From Pelobates cultripes (Eukaryota > Chordata > Amphibia > Anura > Pelobatidae), in NCBI GenBank assembly GCA_933207985.1, contig OW240916.1:319441614-319505613 (forward strand): a stretch of DNA of 64,000 nt, written 5' to 3'. Below, piece by piece: positions 21,096-33,417 of this stretch (its first letter is position 1; the number at the start of each line of letters is the position of its first letter). Below the pieces are notes generated by a model. It made no database searches. It worked only from the letters and a program-made list of their open reading frames with translations, and had not been told where the DNA came from. A program made the position numbers and the translations under genes.

Positions 21096-24000
21096 TAGAC
21101 ATTGTATACTAGTGAAATGAAGACGTATGGCCAAACATGGGTTGTGATAAAATCACTTGTTTTCTTCTCTTTGAAAACTATTCCAGAGATCAGAGATGCA
21201 AATTAAATGGAGGAGGAATGCTTGTAACGGTTAAATCTCATTTTACGAGGGGATAGTTGAATGATGCGATTGGGTGTTTGCAATGGGAATGTCACATGTA
21301 ACAAGGCCTTTCCTGGCATTTAACAAATGTCTGCGTTCAATTGATCTTTCTCAGTCATTTGTTATGAAGATCAAAAAGCAGATGATATAACGAGGACATA
21401 ACATCCTATCTGCTGCGATGGCACCTGATCTACCCTGAACAGTGTTATGTCTGTTTCTGGATGACCCACAATTCACACTAAACGTCTGACAGACAGCATT
21501 GTCCACACCGCAGTTATGAGTGACACGACAAGTGCAATATCACCAAATGCAGATCAGTTTCCGGAGGATTAAATGTATCCATCTGACCTCTTAGTTTCCA
21601 CATTCCGGGCAAAAAAAGAATAACCTCTATTCTTTGTGGCTCCCTATCAAGCCGGATTATTCTTGTCCAGGCTTTAACGAGTCGTTCAGAGAGTGCCATT
21701 ATAAAAGCCAGCTTATGTTCATTTTTTCATTTTTTTCTGAAGAAAGGTTCTGGTTTTGGAGACGGGGAACAAGTAATAGTTCTTACGTTTTGAGAAACAG
21801 GCTCCCGTATTGTTTGTAGCAAATCCCAGACACAGAGAGCTTTACCCCAAGGCATAGCACGGACATTTCACTTTGTATCTTAGAGCAGCGTTTATTGTAT
21901 AAACCTTCTATCTAGTACCGTCATTCGTAATGCTTTATGAAGAAAAGATTTATTCTTTACACTATTTCTCACATATTTACATCCTGAAACTGTCCATATT
22001 CTAGGTTTTATATTTAATTAATGACTACATAGTGCGTTATTAAGAGTTATTTTAGGATTTACTGGACAATGTTTATTTAGAAAAGACAAAAACACATCAA
22101 AACAAAATGACAAGTAGTTCTGTGAGCCACGGTTAATATGAACTATGTGAAAATTATATATTTTTTTTTAGGACCCATTGAAGATGAAATTCATTTTAAG
22201 CAGTTATGGTTGATTCTTTTATGCAGTCTCATCGATGGAGAGCACAGCACATTCTCCCTTTGTAAAACAAATATCATTCAGTGTCGTAATAAAGCATTAT
22301 TGTAGGCCTGCCATAGTTCTTCCTGTTATAACTTACAAGTTATACCTATGCATCGGACCTCGTCCTGCGGATTCCTGTTGGGATAAAAGACCTACGACAA
22401 GTAGTGCATACTATGAATGGACTGTCCTGCATCCAAAATAATTGGAGGGGCCATTTTTGGAGACCAGGCTAGCGATTAACCCAGCCCGCCCAGAAAAAAG
22501 GGTTTCTCCAGGGTAGGATAATGAGAGTCTGAAGCTACAACTGGGAGTAAGACTATCTAATTGATATAACCGAAGAGGACACATTGTAATTACAAAACAA
22601 ACCAAATATTTATTTATATTTCAACAAGAGGACTCGTTTTCTTCATCAAAAATTAATCTAAACTCACAGTATCAAAGCAGTACATGGAGTTGTGTATTCC
22701 ATTAAATATGTATGTGTGATATATTGTATATCACACACAGGACACAGAGCATTTCAAGGCCTATTTCACAATAATCCAAATGCATCTTATTGCACATAAT
22801 CTTATAGAGACAGTCACTGGTTCATGATTGGCTTTTAAACATGCGAATATATATGGCACTTTACATTATAAACCGTATGGAGAACAAAGTGGTTTCTGAT
22901 TCATCCTGCTGGAGAAGCCTTGGCACAATCTGTGGTTCTTCCTTTATGTAAATGTTCAATGACCATGACAGCAATGACCATAATAATTTGTATGAGAATA
23001 GCGGCAGTTCAGGGTGCGCTTATGAGTGCGCTGGGGAGACCAGACACAAACATGACATAAGACATTAGGTGAGCGGAATTCTTGAAAAAGTGAATATCCC
23101 CTGTTTTGGCTTTTTCATTCTGTTATGAATCTCAAATGATATACATTTTCATCATATTTTTCAGTAGAACGGATATAGTTCAGATCCTTAATTTGGGTCA
23201 ACTACTGTTTATTTGGACAAACGTGTGGATTATGTACGGATGTGACATATAGAGCACAGGTCAAATCGGTCATATTTCTCGAAGGAGGTAATCTATCAGT
23301 ATAACAGAGGTTTCATTTTCTCCTATTAAATCATTTAGTAGACTTCCAAAAAAGGTTTGATAAAAAGGTCCAGGATAGACAGACACCAGTCGAACTTACA
23401 TCTTTTTAGAGAACCACATCAGTTTTACTTTTAAAGTACAGCTAGTGCTCATTGTAAAGGTTCTATACTAGGTTTCTGGATGCCAGTGCTGGCCAAGTTT
23501 TGGCACGCTTAGCCCCCTGACTGACCCCTCTAAGCATGGAGGGAGTATAACAACCCCTATATATAGACTGGCAACACGGCTTCCCATCGCACATACAGCT
23601 TCTGATAAGAACAGCAGTGATATGTCCAAAAAAAACCCATCTCTCTTACACACCTAAGCAGGCTCCTCTAATAATTTGGAATGTCCAGGGGAATAGCAGA
23701 AACAATACAGTGAAGATATTGGCACGAAAGGTCATGCACGCCATCAGCATTCAAGATATGCATAAAATATACATATGACAGTGGTTCTCAACCTTTTCTG
23801 ACACATGATTAAAATACTGTACATGCCATTGGCTCTGCGACCCATCCTTCAATTGAAAAAATGCTACAATAAATTAAAAGAAGCACCTTCATCAGTCTTT
23901 TCACAATGTCAGAGGGGCCTCTGTTATACTGAGGCAGAAGCTCTGCTACGGTAAACAATATATTGTGGGCAGTGGCTTGGAACCTGATGGGTGCGATGCA

Positions 24001-24895
24001 CATGTTCCAACCAGTACAGGACAAGATTTGGCTTTTGATGCAGAAGTTAAAGCAGCTCTGTCACTTTATGGATCCCTTGTGTGGAAAACTTCCTCTATTA
24101 CAACACCTTTCAACCTTTTTTGGGAGGGAGGGGGTGGGCATTTTTAATGGTTTTGTAGTTCCTTGGGACCTTATTTCTTGGCATCATCAAAATGTTTACG
24201 ATGGCACCTGGAAATACTTCCTTTTCCTGAATTCACACACAAGGACTCACGGTACCTTCCTAAGGACCTGTGTTCACGCTCACGATCTGAAATGTCAACT
24301 TAGGGGATATGTGACGTGCCCCTGGAGGAAGGCGAGTATACACACAAACAGCCAATGACAAGGTTGAAAATAGCCGTGGAGCATGACTAAACCTCCATGC
24401 TTTGTCAACCCGCTGTTACTCCATCAGTAAAAGTAGTCGCTGCTAATTTATAACGAAAAAAAAAAAAGAGGGCATTTAAAGAAAAGGAAAAAATGGGCAC
24501 ACACACATACATACATCTATATAAAAGCAATAGAGCCGCTTCAGAGGCACTGTACTCAAAGGCCCCCATCCTAGATGCACGTCACAGTATACTAATTACA
24601 ATGTAATAGTTCATGTAATTAAGATGCTACTTTCGTTTTCACAGGCTAATAATCAGATGGATGGAGGTGTTGTGCTTCTTCAGTAAATTAGATTTTGCCT
24701 AAACGTACATTCACTAGAGGCTGCTAGGACACGGTGCCATGTTTTATTTGCTACTAACAATCTTAGCAGTGACATATGGGGTGGATTTCATAAGCGGGTT
24801 AAGCTGGAAAGATATCACCGTGCCTTTAAGTTCCAAAGGAAACCTACCCACTTAAATAAATAACCGCTTGGTAAGACTCGCCCATGTGGTTTACT
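21096..24895. other. Non-coding 3' flank or long 3' UTR of LHFPL2
   Basis: No domain-bearing frame was recognised. Several TTTATT hexamers (AATAAA on the minus strand) occur, for example at 22609-22614 and 22072-22077, any of which could end the LHFPL2 transcript; none can be chosen. A perfect small palindrome (GATATATTGTATATC) lies near 22718. Confidence 0.4.
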
Positions 24896-25885
24896 TTAAA
24901 GGGGCACTCCAGGTTCCAAAACAACATCTAAATTAAAGGACCACTATAGTGCCAGGAAAACATACTCGTTTCCTGGCACTATAGTGCCCTGAGGGTGCCC
25001 CCTCCTGCTGGGCTCTTGGGGGAGGAAGGGGTTAAACTTACCTCTTTCTCCAGTGCCGGGCGGGGAGCCCTCCTCCTCTTCGGCTGAATGCGCATGCGTG
25101 GCAGGGGCCGCGCGCGCATTCAGCCAGTCCATAGGAAAGCATTCTCAATGCTTTCCTATGGGTGCTGGCGTCTTCTCACTGTGAAAATCACAGTGAGAAG
25201 CGCGGAAGCCCTCTAGCGGCTGTCAATGAGACAGCCACTAGAGGCTGGATTAACCCATTTATAAACATAGCAGTTTCTCTGAAACTGCTATGTTTATAGA
25301 AAAAAGGGTTAACCCTAGCTGGACCTGGCACCCAGACCACCACATTAAGCTGAAGTGGTCTGGGTGCCTATAGTGGTCCTTTAAGTTTTTATAGTGCCAG
25401 GAGACCCCAGGGCTCACTTTTACCTCAAGAGGTCAAACCATTTTTGAACAGTTTAACATCAAAGTTGCCTCCAACGTCGATCTCAGCTCCACCATGGTGG
25501 CATCTGGCTTCTGAAATTTCATATTCAGGGAGCATAGAGTGCTGCTGATTGTCTGAGAGTGGTCACTTGACACTCTCAGCCAATCGGTGACTGCCCATTT
25601 ACAAAACTGGCTTGGAAAGAGACATACTGAACGGGTAGTCACTGATTGGCTGAGAGCATTAGCTGACTGCTCTCAGACAATGAGTGGTGACCCTGCCCAG
25701 CGGCAGTCCGCACTTCCTGAAACTGGAATTTCAGAAGCTGGATGCCTCCTTGGGGTGGGGGAGGTGAAATCAGTGCTGTAGGCAACTTTGGAGTTAAACT
25801 GAGCCCCTTCAGGTAAGAGTGAGCCATATGGCACCATAACACCATAATAACTTCATTCATTATGGTGCCTAAACTGTCCCTTTAA
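24896..25885. mobile_element. Outer T2/Kolobok-type MITE, interrupted
   Basis: Starts TTAAAGGGGCACTCCAGGTT and ends AAACTGTCCCTTTAA. A second complete T2 element (24933-25384) sits inside, flanked by TTAA on both sides. The two halves otherwise make one element. Confidence 0.8.
24933..25384. mobile_element. Nested T2/Kolobok-type MITE
   Basis: Begins TTAAAGGACCACTATAGTGC and ends CTATAGTGGTCCTTTAA. TTAA duplications lie at 24933-24936 and 25381-25384. The interior hairpin AACATAGCAGTTTC/GAAACTGCTATGTT is around 25264-25296. This is the 'GGACC' subfamily also seen at 31799. Confidence 0.9.
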
Positions 25886-26019
25886 TAAAACAAGCATGGG
25901 GAGTTTATAAAAGACACGCAATGCACTGTGTTTGTCGTCTTCTCTTTTAACCTCTAAACAATCAAACCTTGCAGGTGTCTGTTTAGATTTCCCCCGTTTT
26001 CATATAAATCACCTTTGCT

Positions 26020-26614
26020 TGATCACAGTGGTCCTCTCCATATCGTAATACATTTAAAAGTATAAAAAATGAGTTTGTTTGCACCACAGAAAGAAACACT
26101 TTGGTAAGACTTCCATTTTTCCAGTTTACAGACATCTTCCATAAGAATTAGTGGTTTGCTGTTTTTTTTCTGAACAACTTAATTATATAAAAAAAAAATG
26201 GCTTTTACAAGCAGAGGCTTGAAACAAGATATGGAAAATCTATAACAAGTCTGTTAAAACAAATCCCCAGAAAAGGTCTTTAGTCTGAGAATGGACAAAT
26301 ATCGTTTGTTTTTTGCTTTAAAGTGACTTTGGATAAATGTAGGATCAGAAATGCATTCCTACACAAAATCAAGTCAGTTCCCACCGCGTTTACATGTTCA
26401 TGTCTTTCATACAGGTATTTGAGGCCGTGACTCCATGTCTGAGTTGCCTTCCCTGTTCTTTATCCTTTAGAGAACGGGGAGCCTGGAGACGTGACATGGT
26501 GTGAATGTTTGTAATAGGCAAGTTCATTCATGAGAAGTGTGGGCCGTGTAAACAAAGCGGATCCCTTTAGAAAGTCTTTCAGAGTTTAAGGGGAAATCTG
26601 ACATTTCCTGTTGG
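26020..26614 (-). other. Probable proximal 3' UTR of LHFPL2
   Basis: Apparently single-copy sequence directly after the stop codon at 26615-26617, up to the T2 MITE cluster. There is no AATAAA on the minus strand within it, so the transcript probably continues through the MITEs. Assignment rests on position only. Confidence 0.45.
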
Positions 26615-26871
26615 TTATAGTAGACATATAAGACTTTTCCCCTCTTCGATTTCTTCTTGCACTTTATCACTGGATGTGGCAATTTCGGCTTGCGCTGAAA
26701 AAACAGCACAAATGAAGGTCATCACCGTGCCTCCGATGGCGGTGTAGAATCCCCACCCCAAAGAGCACTCTCCAGGCTTGTAGGCAGATGCATAATGTCC
26801 ACAGTACGCCACCACCTTCTGAGAACCCCAACCGGCAGGGTACAGAATCAGGCCCAGGATTAGGAAAAGAC
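26615..26871 (-). CDS. LHFPL2: LHFPL2 last coding exon (residues 141-225)
   Basis: Encodes the second half of LHFPL tetraspan subfamily member 2. The acceptor on the minus strand is TTTGTTTCCCTCACAG before G26871. Phase fits the donor at 54079: the G from exon one plus GT makes codon 141. The segment holds transmembrane helix 3 ([11 protein letters not shown], residues 142-152), the second extracellular loop with paired cysteines ([14 protein letters not shown], 163-176), helix 4 (about 181-200) and the cytoplasmic tail, ending GKSLICLL with TAA at 26615. From memory of the family, tail and loop are near-identical to mammalian LHFPL2. The open frame upstream of 26871 is intron. LHFPL proteins are claudin-related four-pass membrane proteins. 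LHFPL2 has been linked to reproductive-tract development in rodents; its molecular role is poorly defined. Confidence 0.95.
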
Positions 26872-26948
26872 CTGTGAGGGAAACAAACAAAAATATTCCA
26901 TAAAAATTCATATATATTAACAATGGAATAATCTATGTCTTAGCAAGA

Positions 26949-26980
26949 ACTAAATATATATATACACACACACACACATT
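26949..26980. repeat. TA/CA microsatellite
   Basis: Short TATATATA run followed by CACACACA. Confidence 0.9.
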
Positions 26981-27009
26981 ATATAAATATAATATTGAGG
27001 AAAACAATG

Positions 27010-27078
27010 TTAATTTGTTAAGCGCTGCAGAATAAGGTGGTAATATATAAATACCAATTATAACAATAATAATCTTCG
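27010..27078 (+). repeat. LINE/SINE 3'-tail-like dispersed repeat
   Basis: TTAAGCGCTGCAGAATAAGG, then ATATAAATACCAATTATAAC and AATAATAAT: the same tail family as at 13084, diverged. Confidence 0.6.
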
Positions 27079-27798
27079 AAAACCAAACATGGCACAGCTT
27101 GTTAACCACTTAATTGACATTCAATGGCGTTTCACACCCAGACTCCTATAAACGTTATGCCAGCATTTTACGTTTCGATCATAGCTTCAGAAGATCTGAT
27201 TGTGGACGCTTACTGGGATGTCTCACGCTGGAATGGTTCATTAAAAATCAGATGTCTAGAATGACATGGTACATCACTGGTGCCTAATGGGTTAATTGGA
27301 AGATCACACATGTAACAGCATTACACATACAGCCTGGGTTACTAGATGAGTGAGAGGCGTTGTGGAGGTGGGGGCGGGGGGGTTAACGGTAAAAATCTTA
27401 TTGGCCATTAGGCCGCAATCTTTGCACATTGAAAAACTAATTTACGTATATATAATCCTGATTTTTACACACATGCACACGATCTCATTGCTTTTCTCAG
27501 CATGAAGTCAATGCCCATTGGGTAATTTTCCAGCTAAATACCAGCAGTTCTGAAATGGCGAGGTTTCTCATAAAATACAGCATCGAATTTCACGTGCGCA
27601 GTATCAGTTAGCTTGGAAATACATTGTAATAGAATTAGGCTAAATAAACAAGTAACCAAAAGCTTGTGCTGAGCGAATTAGGAGCATAAATCATTTATTC
27701 AATCAACCACAAGAATTATATTGTGGAAATCAAATCAGATATAAAAGTCTTACAATGGACTAGGCTTTTAGAGGGTATTTGCAGTTATTATTATTTTT

Positions 27799-27966
27799 TT
27801 AATGGACACTATAATTACCAGAACTATTCCCCCCTCCACTCGTTTGCAATATAAAAAGGCAATTTACTTGCCTTTTAGCCACTGCCGTGACCGTCTCTAT
27901 GCTTCTGCTCCACCTCCCTGGCTGAAATTATTAAAGGGACACTATAATTACCAGAACAACTACAGC
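27799..27966. mobile_element. Two partial T2-type MITE 5' ends in tandem
   Basis: AATGGACACTATAATTACCA (27801) and TTAAAGGGACACTATAATTA (27931) are both element starts without matching ends. The second is cut by the complete element at 27967. Confidence 0.7.
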
Positions 27967-28374
27967 TTAAAGGATCACTATAGTGTCAGGAAAACAAAGC
28001 GGTTTTCCTGACACTATAGTGCCCTGAGGGTGCCCCTACCCTCAGGGTCATCTACCCGTGGCACCCCTTCAGCCACTTAGCTTAATCCAGCGCGGGGCTC
28101 CCTCGACGCTGGTGACCTCTCCTCCCCATCCGACGTCAGTTCCCCCATCTGATGTCACTGGAGCAGAATGCGAAATTCGCCTCCAGAGTCGCAGATGCGC
28201 CTCTAATGGCTGTCCAGAAGACAGCCACTAGAGGCTGTATTAACCCAAAAGGTAAACATATCAGTTTCTCTGAAACTGTTATGTTTACACCTGAAGGGTT
28301 AAAACCTGGGGGACCTGGCACCCAGACCACTTCATTGAGCTAAAGTGGTCTGGGTGACTATAGTGTCCCTTTAA
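27967..28374. mobile_element. T2/Kolobok-type MITE, full length
   Basis: Starts TTAAAGGATCACTATAGTGT and ends GACTATAGTGTCCCTTTAA, with TTAA at 27967 and 28371. The interior hairpin AAACATATCAGTTTCTC/GAAACTGTTATGTTT is near 28254-28287. The 19-bp array starts at its right TTAA. Confidence 0.9.
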
Positions 28375-30239
28375 TGTATAGTATATAGCTTAATGTATGG
28401 TATATAGCTTAATGTACAGTATATAGCTTAATGTACGGTATATAGCTTAATGTACAGTATATAGCTTAATGTACGGTATATAGCTTAATGTATGGTATAT
28501 AGCTTAATGTATAGTATATAGCTTAATGTACAGTATATAGCTTAATGTACGGTATATAGCTTAATGTACAGTATATAGCTTAATGTATGGTATATAGCTT
28601 AATGTACAGTATATAGCTTAATGTATGGTATATAGCTTAATGTACAGTATATAGCTTAATGTACGGTATATAGCTTAATGTACGGTATATAGCTTAATGT
28701 ACAGTATATAGCTTAATGTATAGTATATAGCTTAATGTACGGTATATAGCTTAATGTACAGTATATAGCTTAATGTACGGTATATAGCTTAATGTACGGT
28801 ATATAGCTTAATGTACAGTATATAGCTTAATGTACGGTATATAGCTTAATGTACAGTATATAGCTTAATGTACGGTATATAGCTTAATGTACAGTATATA
28901 GCTTAATGTACGGTATATAGCTTAATGTACGGTATATAGCTTAATGTACAGTATATAGCTTAATGTATACTATCCAGCTTAATGTACAGTATATAGCTTA
29001 ATGTACAGTATATAGCTTAATGTACGGTATATAGCTTAATGTATAGTATATAGCTTAATGTACAGTATATAGCTTAATGTATACTATCCAGCTTAATGTA
29101 CAGTATATAGCTTAATGTACGGTATATAGCTTAATGTACGGTATATAGCTTAATGTACAGTATATAGCTTAATGTACGGTATATAGCTTAATGTACGGTA
29201 TATAGCTTAATGTACAGTATATAGCTTAATGTACGGTATATAGCTTAATGTACAGTATATAGCTTAATGTATAGTATATAGCTTAATGTACGGTATATAG
29301 CTTAATGTACAGTATATAGCTTAATGTACGGTATATAGCTTAATGTACAGTATATAGCTTAATGTACGGTATATAGCTTAATGTACAGTATATAGCTTAA
29401 TGTATAGTATATAGCTTAATGTACGGTATATAGCTTAATGTACAGTATATAGCTTAATGTACGGTATATAGCTTAATGTACAGTATATAGCTTAATGTAT
29501 ACTATCCAGCTTAATGTACAGTATATAGCTTAATGTACAGTATATAGCTTAATGTACGGTATATAGCTTAATGTATAGTATATAGCTTAATGTACAGTAT
29601 ATAGCTTAATGTACGGTATATAGCTTAATGTACGGTATATAGCTTAATGTACAGTATATAGCTTAATGTATACTATCCAGCTTAATGTACAGTATATAGC
29701 TTAATGTACGGTATATAGCTTAATGTACAGTATATAGCTTAATGTACGGTATATAGCTTAATGTACAGTATATAGCTTAATGTACGGTATATAGCTTAAT
29801 GTACAGTATATAGCTTAATGTACAGTATATAGCTTAATGTACGGTATATAGCTTAATGTACAGTATATAGCTTAATGTACGGTATATAGCTTAATGTATA
29901 CTATCCAGCTTAATGTATAGTATATAGCTTAATGTACGGTATATAGCTTAATGTACAGTATATAGCTTAATGTACGGTATATAGCTTAATGTACAGTATA
30001 TAGCTTAATGTACGGTATATAGCTTAATGTACAGTATATAGCTTAATGTACGGTATATAGCTTAATGTATACTATCCAGCTTAATGTACGGTATATAGCT
30101 TAATGTACAGTATATAGCTTAATGTACAGTATATAGCTTAATGTACGGTATATAGCTTAATGTACAGTATATAGCTTAATGTACGGTATATAGCTTAATG
30201 TACAGTATATAGCTTAATGTACGGTAATAGCTTAATGTG
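28371..30239. repeat. 19-bp minisatellite, about 98 copies
   Basis: Unit CAGTATATAGCTTAATGTA with CGG, TAG and TGG variants at its first bases. A rarer variant containing TACTATCCAGC starts at 28968, 29082, 29500, 29671, 29899 and 30070; the distances are exact multiples of 19 (6, 22, 9, 12 and 9 units). The array thus keeps perfect register for 1.8 kb, with a one-base loss only in the last unit. It has no coding content. Confidence 0.97.
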
Positions 30240-30326
30240 GACCCAGGACATACTTGAAAACGAGAGAAATCTCTATGTATCTTTCCTGGTAAAATATTTT
30301 ATAAATAAATTATAAACAAATAAATA
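30240..30326 (+). repeat. Retroposed LINE/SINE-like tail between array and MITE
   Basis: Ends TTTCCTGGTAAAATATTTTA followed by (TAAA)-rich sequence, a tail found in many amphibian and fish short retroposons. TAATGT occurs on both sides, a possible short target duplication. Confidence 0.5.
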
Positions 30327-30336
30327 ATGTATAGTA

Positions 30337-30700
30337 TCCAGCTTAATGTAGTTCTGATGAGTACAGTCAGTCCTTTCAGGCTTTTTGCAGTAAATACTTC
30401 AGAGAAAATGCAGTGTTTCTATTACAGCCTATGGATACCTTCACTGGCCACTCCTCAGATGGCTGCTAGAGGTGCTTCCTGGGGCAGTGCTGCACAGTGT
30501 GATGGACATTCAGTGTCTCCACCCTCTACATGGAGATACTGAACTCTCCCTTATAGACATGCATCGATTCAATGAATCTCCATGAGTAGATACTAATTTA
30601 CCATGACATGTTTGGCTCCACCCCTGTCCCCCGCCTCCTTGGCTGAAATCATCAGAATTGACAATCTCAGCCAATCCAATGCTTTTCTTAGAATAGGCAT
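30337..30700 (-). mobile_element. T2-type MITE fragment, reverse orientation
   Basis: Reverse-complement match to about 18880-19290: CAGCTTAATGTAGTTCTG, the 'CAGTCAGTCC' block, CAGTGTCTCCACCCTCTACA and GGCTGAAATCATCAGAATTG. Its CAGCTTAATGTA edge also matches the adjoining 19-bp array unit. Confidence 0.8.
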
Positions 30701-30821
30701 TTGTTAACCCTCTCCAAAAAAATAAATAAAAAACCTGCAGAAAAAAAAAATGGAAAATGCACAGTAAGGCATGAGGAATATTTTGGAGCAAATATGAGAA
30801 TAAATAAAAGTGAATAAGGCC

Positions 30822-31390
30822 ATAAAGGGACACTATAGTCACCTGAACAACTTCAGCTTAATGAGGTTGTTCAGGTGAGAACTGCAGCCTCTCTCATGTA
30901 AATACAGTGTTTACATTAAAAGCTAGGAACACCTCCAGTTGCAGTCACTCAGAGTGAACCAGAGGGACTTCATAATATGCCTCCATCCACTCAGATCTGC
31001 TGTGCACGAGCATCCTGTGATTCAGTATCTCCTCCCACTGCATGCAGACACTGAACTTTCCTCATTGATTCAATTCATCTCTATGAGGAGATGCTGATTG
31101 GCCAGGGCTGTGTTTGAATCATGCTGGCTCTGCCCCTGATCTGCCTCCTTGTCAGTCTCAGCCAATCCTATGGGGAAGCACTGTGATTGGATCAGGCTAT
31201 CACATGTCAGCAGACTGCTTGTTTTTCCTGAGTCTTACAGCATGCAGATTTACAGCTTCTGGCTTGAATACAGTAAGATTTTTACTATATTTATGGAGGC
31301 ATGAGGGGCCCAGGGGGGCTAGATGGTCGTGTTAACACTATAGGGTCAGGAATACATGTAGTTGCACTGGTGACTATAGTGTCCCTTTAA
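30822..31390. mobile_element. T2/Kolobok-type MITE, near full length
   Basis: Starts ATAAAGGGACACTATAGTCA (TTAA mutated to ATAA) and ends GACTATAGTGTCCCTTTAA. The hairpin near the left end is GAACAACTTCAGCTTAATGA with its partner GAGGTTGTTC. Confidence 0.85.
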
Positions 31391-31798
31391 ATAAAATAAA
31401 ATGTAAACATGTTACACTTTGTACAAAAGCTCTGTAGTTCTCCTTTTACTACATTTGTCCTAGATTGTAAACTTGTAAGCAGGGCTGTCAGTTGTTTGCG
31501 CTATGTATGTATCCAACGCTACAATTTTAACATGCTACAGCAAGCATGTCAAACTTGCGGCCCCCCAATGAATCCCCTTCCCTACTGCTCGCAGTGCTAG
31601 AGCAGCGTCTGGCCTGCTTGAGAAGAACAGAGCTAGAACTGGAGGACGATGGATGGCTCATCTTAAGGTAGGGGAAGAGGGGCTTGGAAGACCTTCCTGT
31701 GTAGTTTGTTTAATTGGGGGGGGGGGGGGAGTCAGTGTATTAATTTTAGAGAGGGGATGGAGTGGCAGTGTATTCATTTGAGGGAGGAGGGCATGGTA

Positions 31799-32158
31799 TT
31801 AAAGGACCACTATAGTGCCAGGAAAACTATAGTGCCCTGAGGGTGCCACCAAGGTCTTCCTCCCCGGACTCTGGAGAGAGGAAGGGGTTAAAATCTTACC
31901 TTTCTCCAGCCGGGCTGGGAGCTTTCCTCCTCCTCTCCTCCTCTTCCTAGCGACAGCTATTGGTTGAATAAGCATGAGCAACATGATTAGACAGACAGTT
32001 CATAGGAAAGCATTTACACAAAGCTTTCCTATGGATCGCTATGTTCTCACTGTGATTTTCACAGTGAGAACCTAGTTTCCAGCCGCTGTCAATGAGACAG
32101 CCACTAGAGGCTTTAGGAGGCTGGATTAACCTCAGTATAAACATAGCAGTTTCTCTGT
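31799..32158. mobile_element. T2/Kolobok-type MITE, right end missing
   Basis: Starts TTAAAGGACCACTATAGTGC and follows the 24933 copy to CATAGCAGTTTCTCTG, where it stops in its hairpin. Unrelated sequence and the 48-bp arrays follow. Confidence 0.8.
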
Positions 32159-32184
32159 ACAATATACTGAGTATGAGAGGGAGC

Positions 32185-32715
32185 CTGTTATACACTCAGA
32201 GATCCACAACAATAATGCTCCCAGTAATGTGTCTGAGTGTATAACAGAGCTCCACAGCAATAATGCTCCCAGTAATGTGTCTGAGTGTATAACAGAGCTC
32301 CACAGCAATAATACTCCCAGTAATGTGTCTGAGTGTATAACAGAGCTCCACAGCAATAATAGTCCCAGTAATGTGTCTGAGTGTATAACAGAGCTCCACA
32401 GCAATAATACTCCCAGTAATGTGTCTGAGTGTATAACAGAGCTCCACAGCAATAATACTCCCAGCAATGTGTCTGAGTGTATAACAGAGCTCCACAGCAA
32501 TAATACTCCCAGTAATGTGTCTGAGGGTATAACAGAGCTCCACAACAATAATACTCCCAGTAATGTTTCTGAGTGTATAACAGAGCTCCACAGCAATAAT
32601 ACACCCAGTAATGTGTCTGAGTGTATAACAGAGCTCCACAGTAATAATACTCCCAGTAATGTGTCTGTGTGTATAACAGAGCTCCACAGCAATAATACTC
32701 CCAGTAATGTGTCTG
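32185..32715. repeat. 48-bp minisatellite, forward array
   Basis: About eleven copies with period 48. Each contains GAGTGTATAACAGAGCTCCA then CAGCAATAATACTCCCAGTA. Forward and reverse frames lack stops and give repeat-artefact frames. It is interrupted at 32716 by a hAT-type element and resumes at 33862. Confidence 0.95.
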
Positions 32716-33382
32716 CAGGGCCGGCCTTAGGGGTGTGCGAGCTGTGCAGCTGCACAGGGCGCCATGGAGCAGGGGGGCGCCGTGCGGCCGACACAGCTCA
32801 CACATGGCCGGATGACAGGGGAGCAAAAAAAAAAAAAAAAAAAAAAATCGCTGTGGGGGCGGGGCCTACCGAGCGGCGGGGTGGGGCTTATCGCGAGGCA
32901 GAGGCGGGCTTATACCTACCAGAAGTCCCTGGTAATTGCTACACAGGAAGAGGGAAGCAGGAAGGAGTCCCTGCTTCCCCAACATCTAACTGCTTCCACT
33001 CCCCCTTCCAGCCATAATGAAAAGAGGTAAGTCTGTGTGTGTGTGTGTGTGTGTGTGTGACTGCCTGCCTGTGTGTGACTGTCTGTCTTTGTGTCTGCCT
33101 GCTTGTGTGTGTTTGTGACTGACTGCCTGCCTTGTGTGTGTGTGTGACTGACTGCCTGTGTGTGTGACTGTCTGTGTGTGTGTGTGACTGCCTGCTTGCC
33201 TGTGTGTGTGTGTGTGTGTGTGACTGTCTGTGTGTGTGACTGTTTGCCTGTATGTGACTCTTTGCCTGTGTGTATGTGTGTGACTGCCTGTGTGTGTGTG
33301 TGTGTGTGTGTGTGTTAGTGTGTGTGAGACTGTCTGTCTGTGTGTGTGTGTGACTGACTGCCCGCTTGTGTGTGACTGTTTG

Positions 33383-33417
<35 letters not shown>

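Noticed and set aside
23963..24358. Plus-strand frame of 131 codons
   Set aside because: No recognisable domain, splice context or similarity to a known family.
26872..26923. Open frame extending upstream of the LHFPL2 last exon
   Set aside because: It lies beyond a strong acceptor (TTTCCCTCACAG) and the joined exons already give the conserved sequence.
32132..32826. Long frames on both strands across the 48-bp array
   Set aside because: 48 is a multiple of three and the unit lacks stops, so frames stay open on both strands; translations are pure unit repeats.
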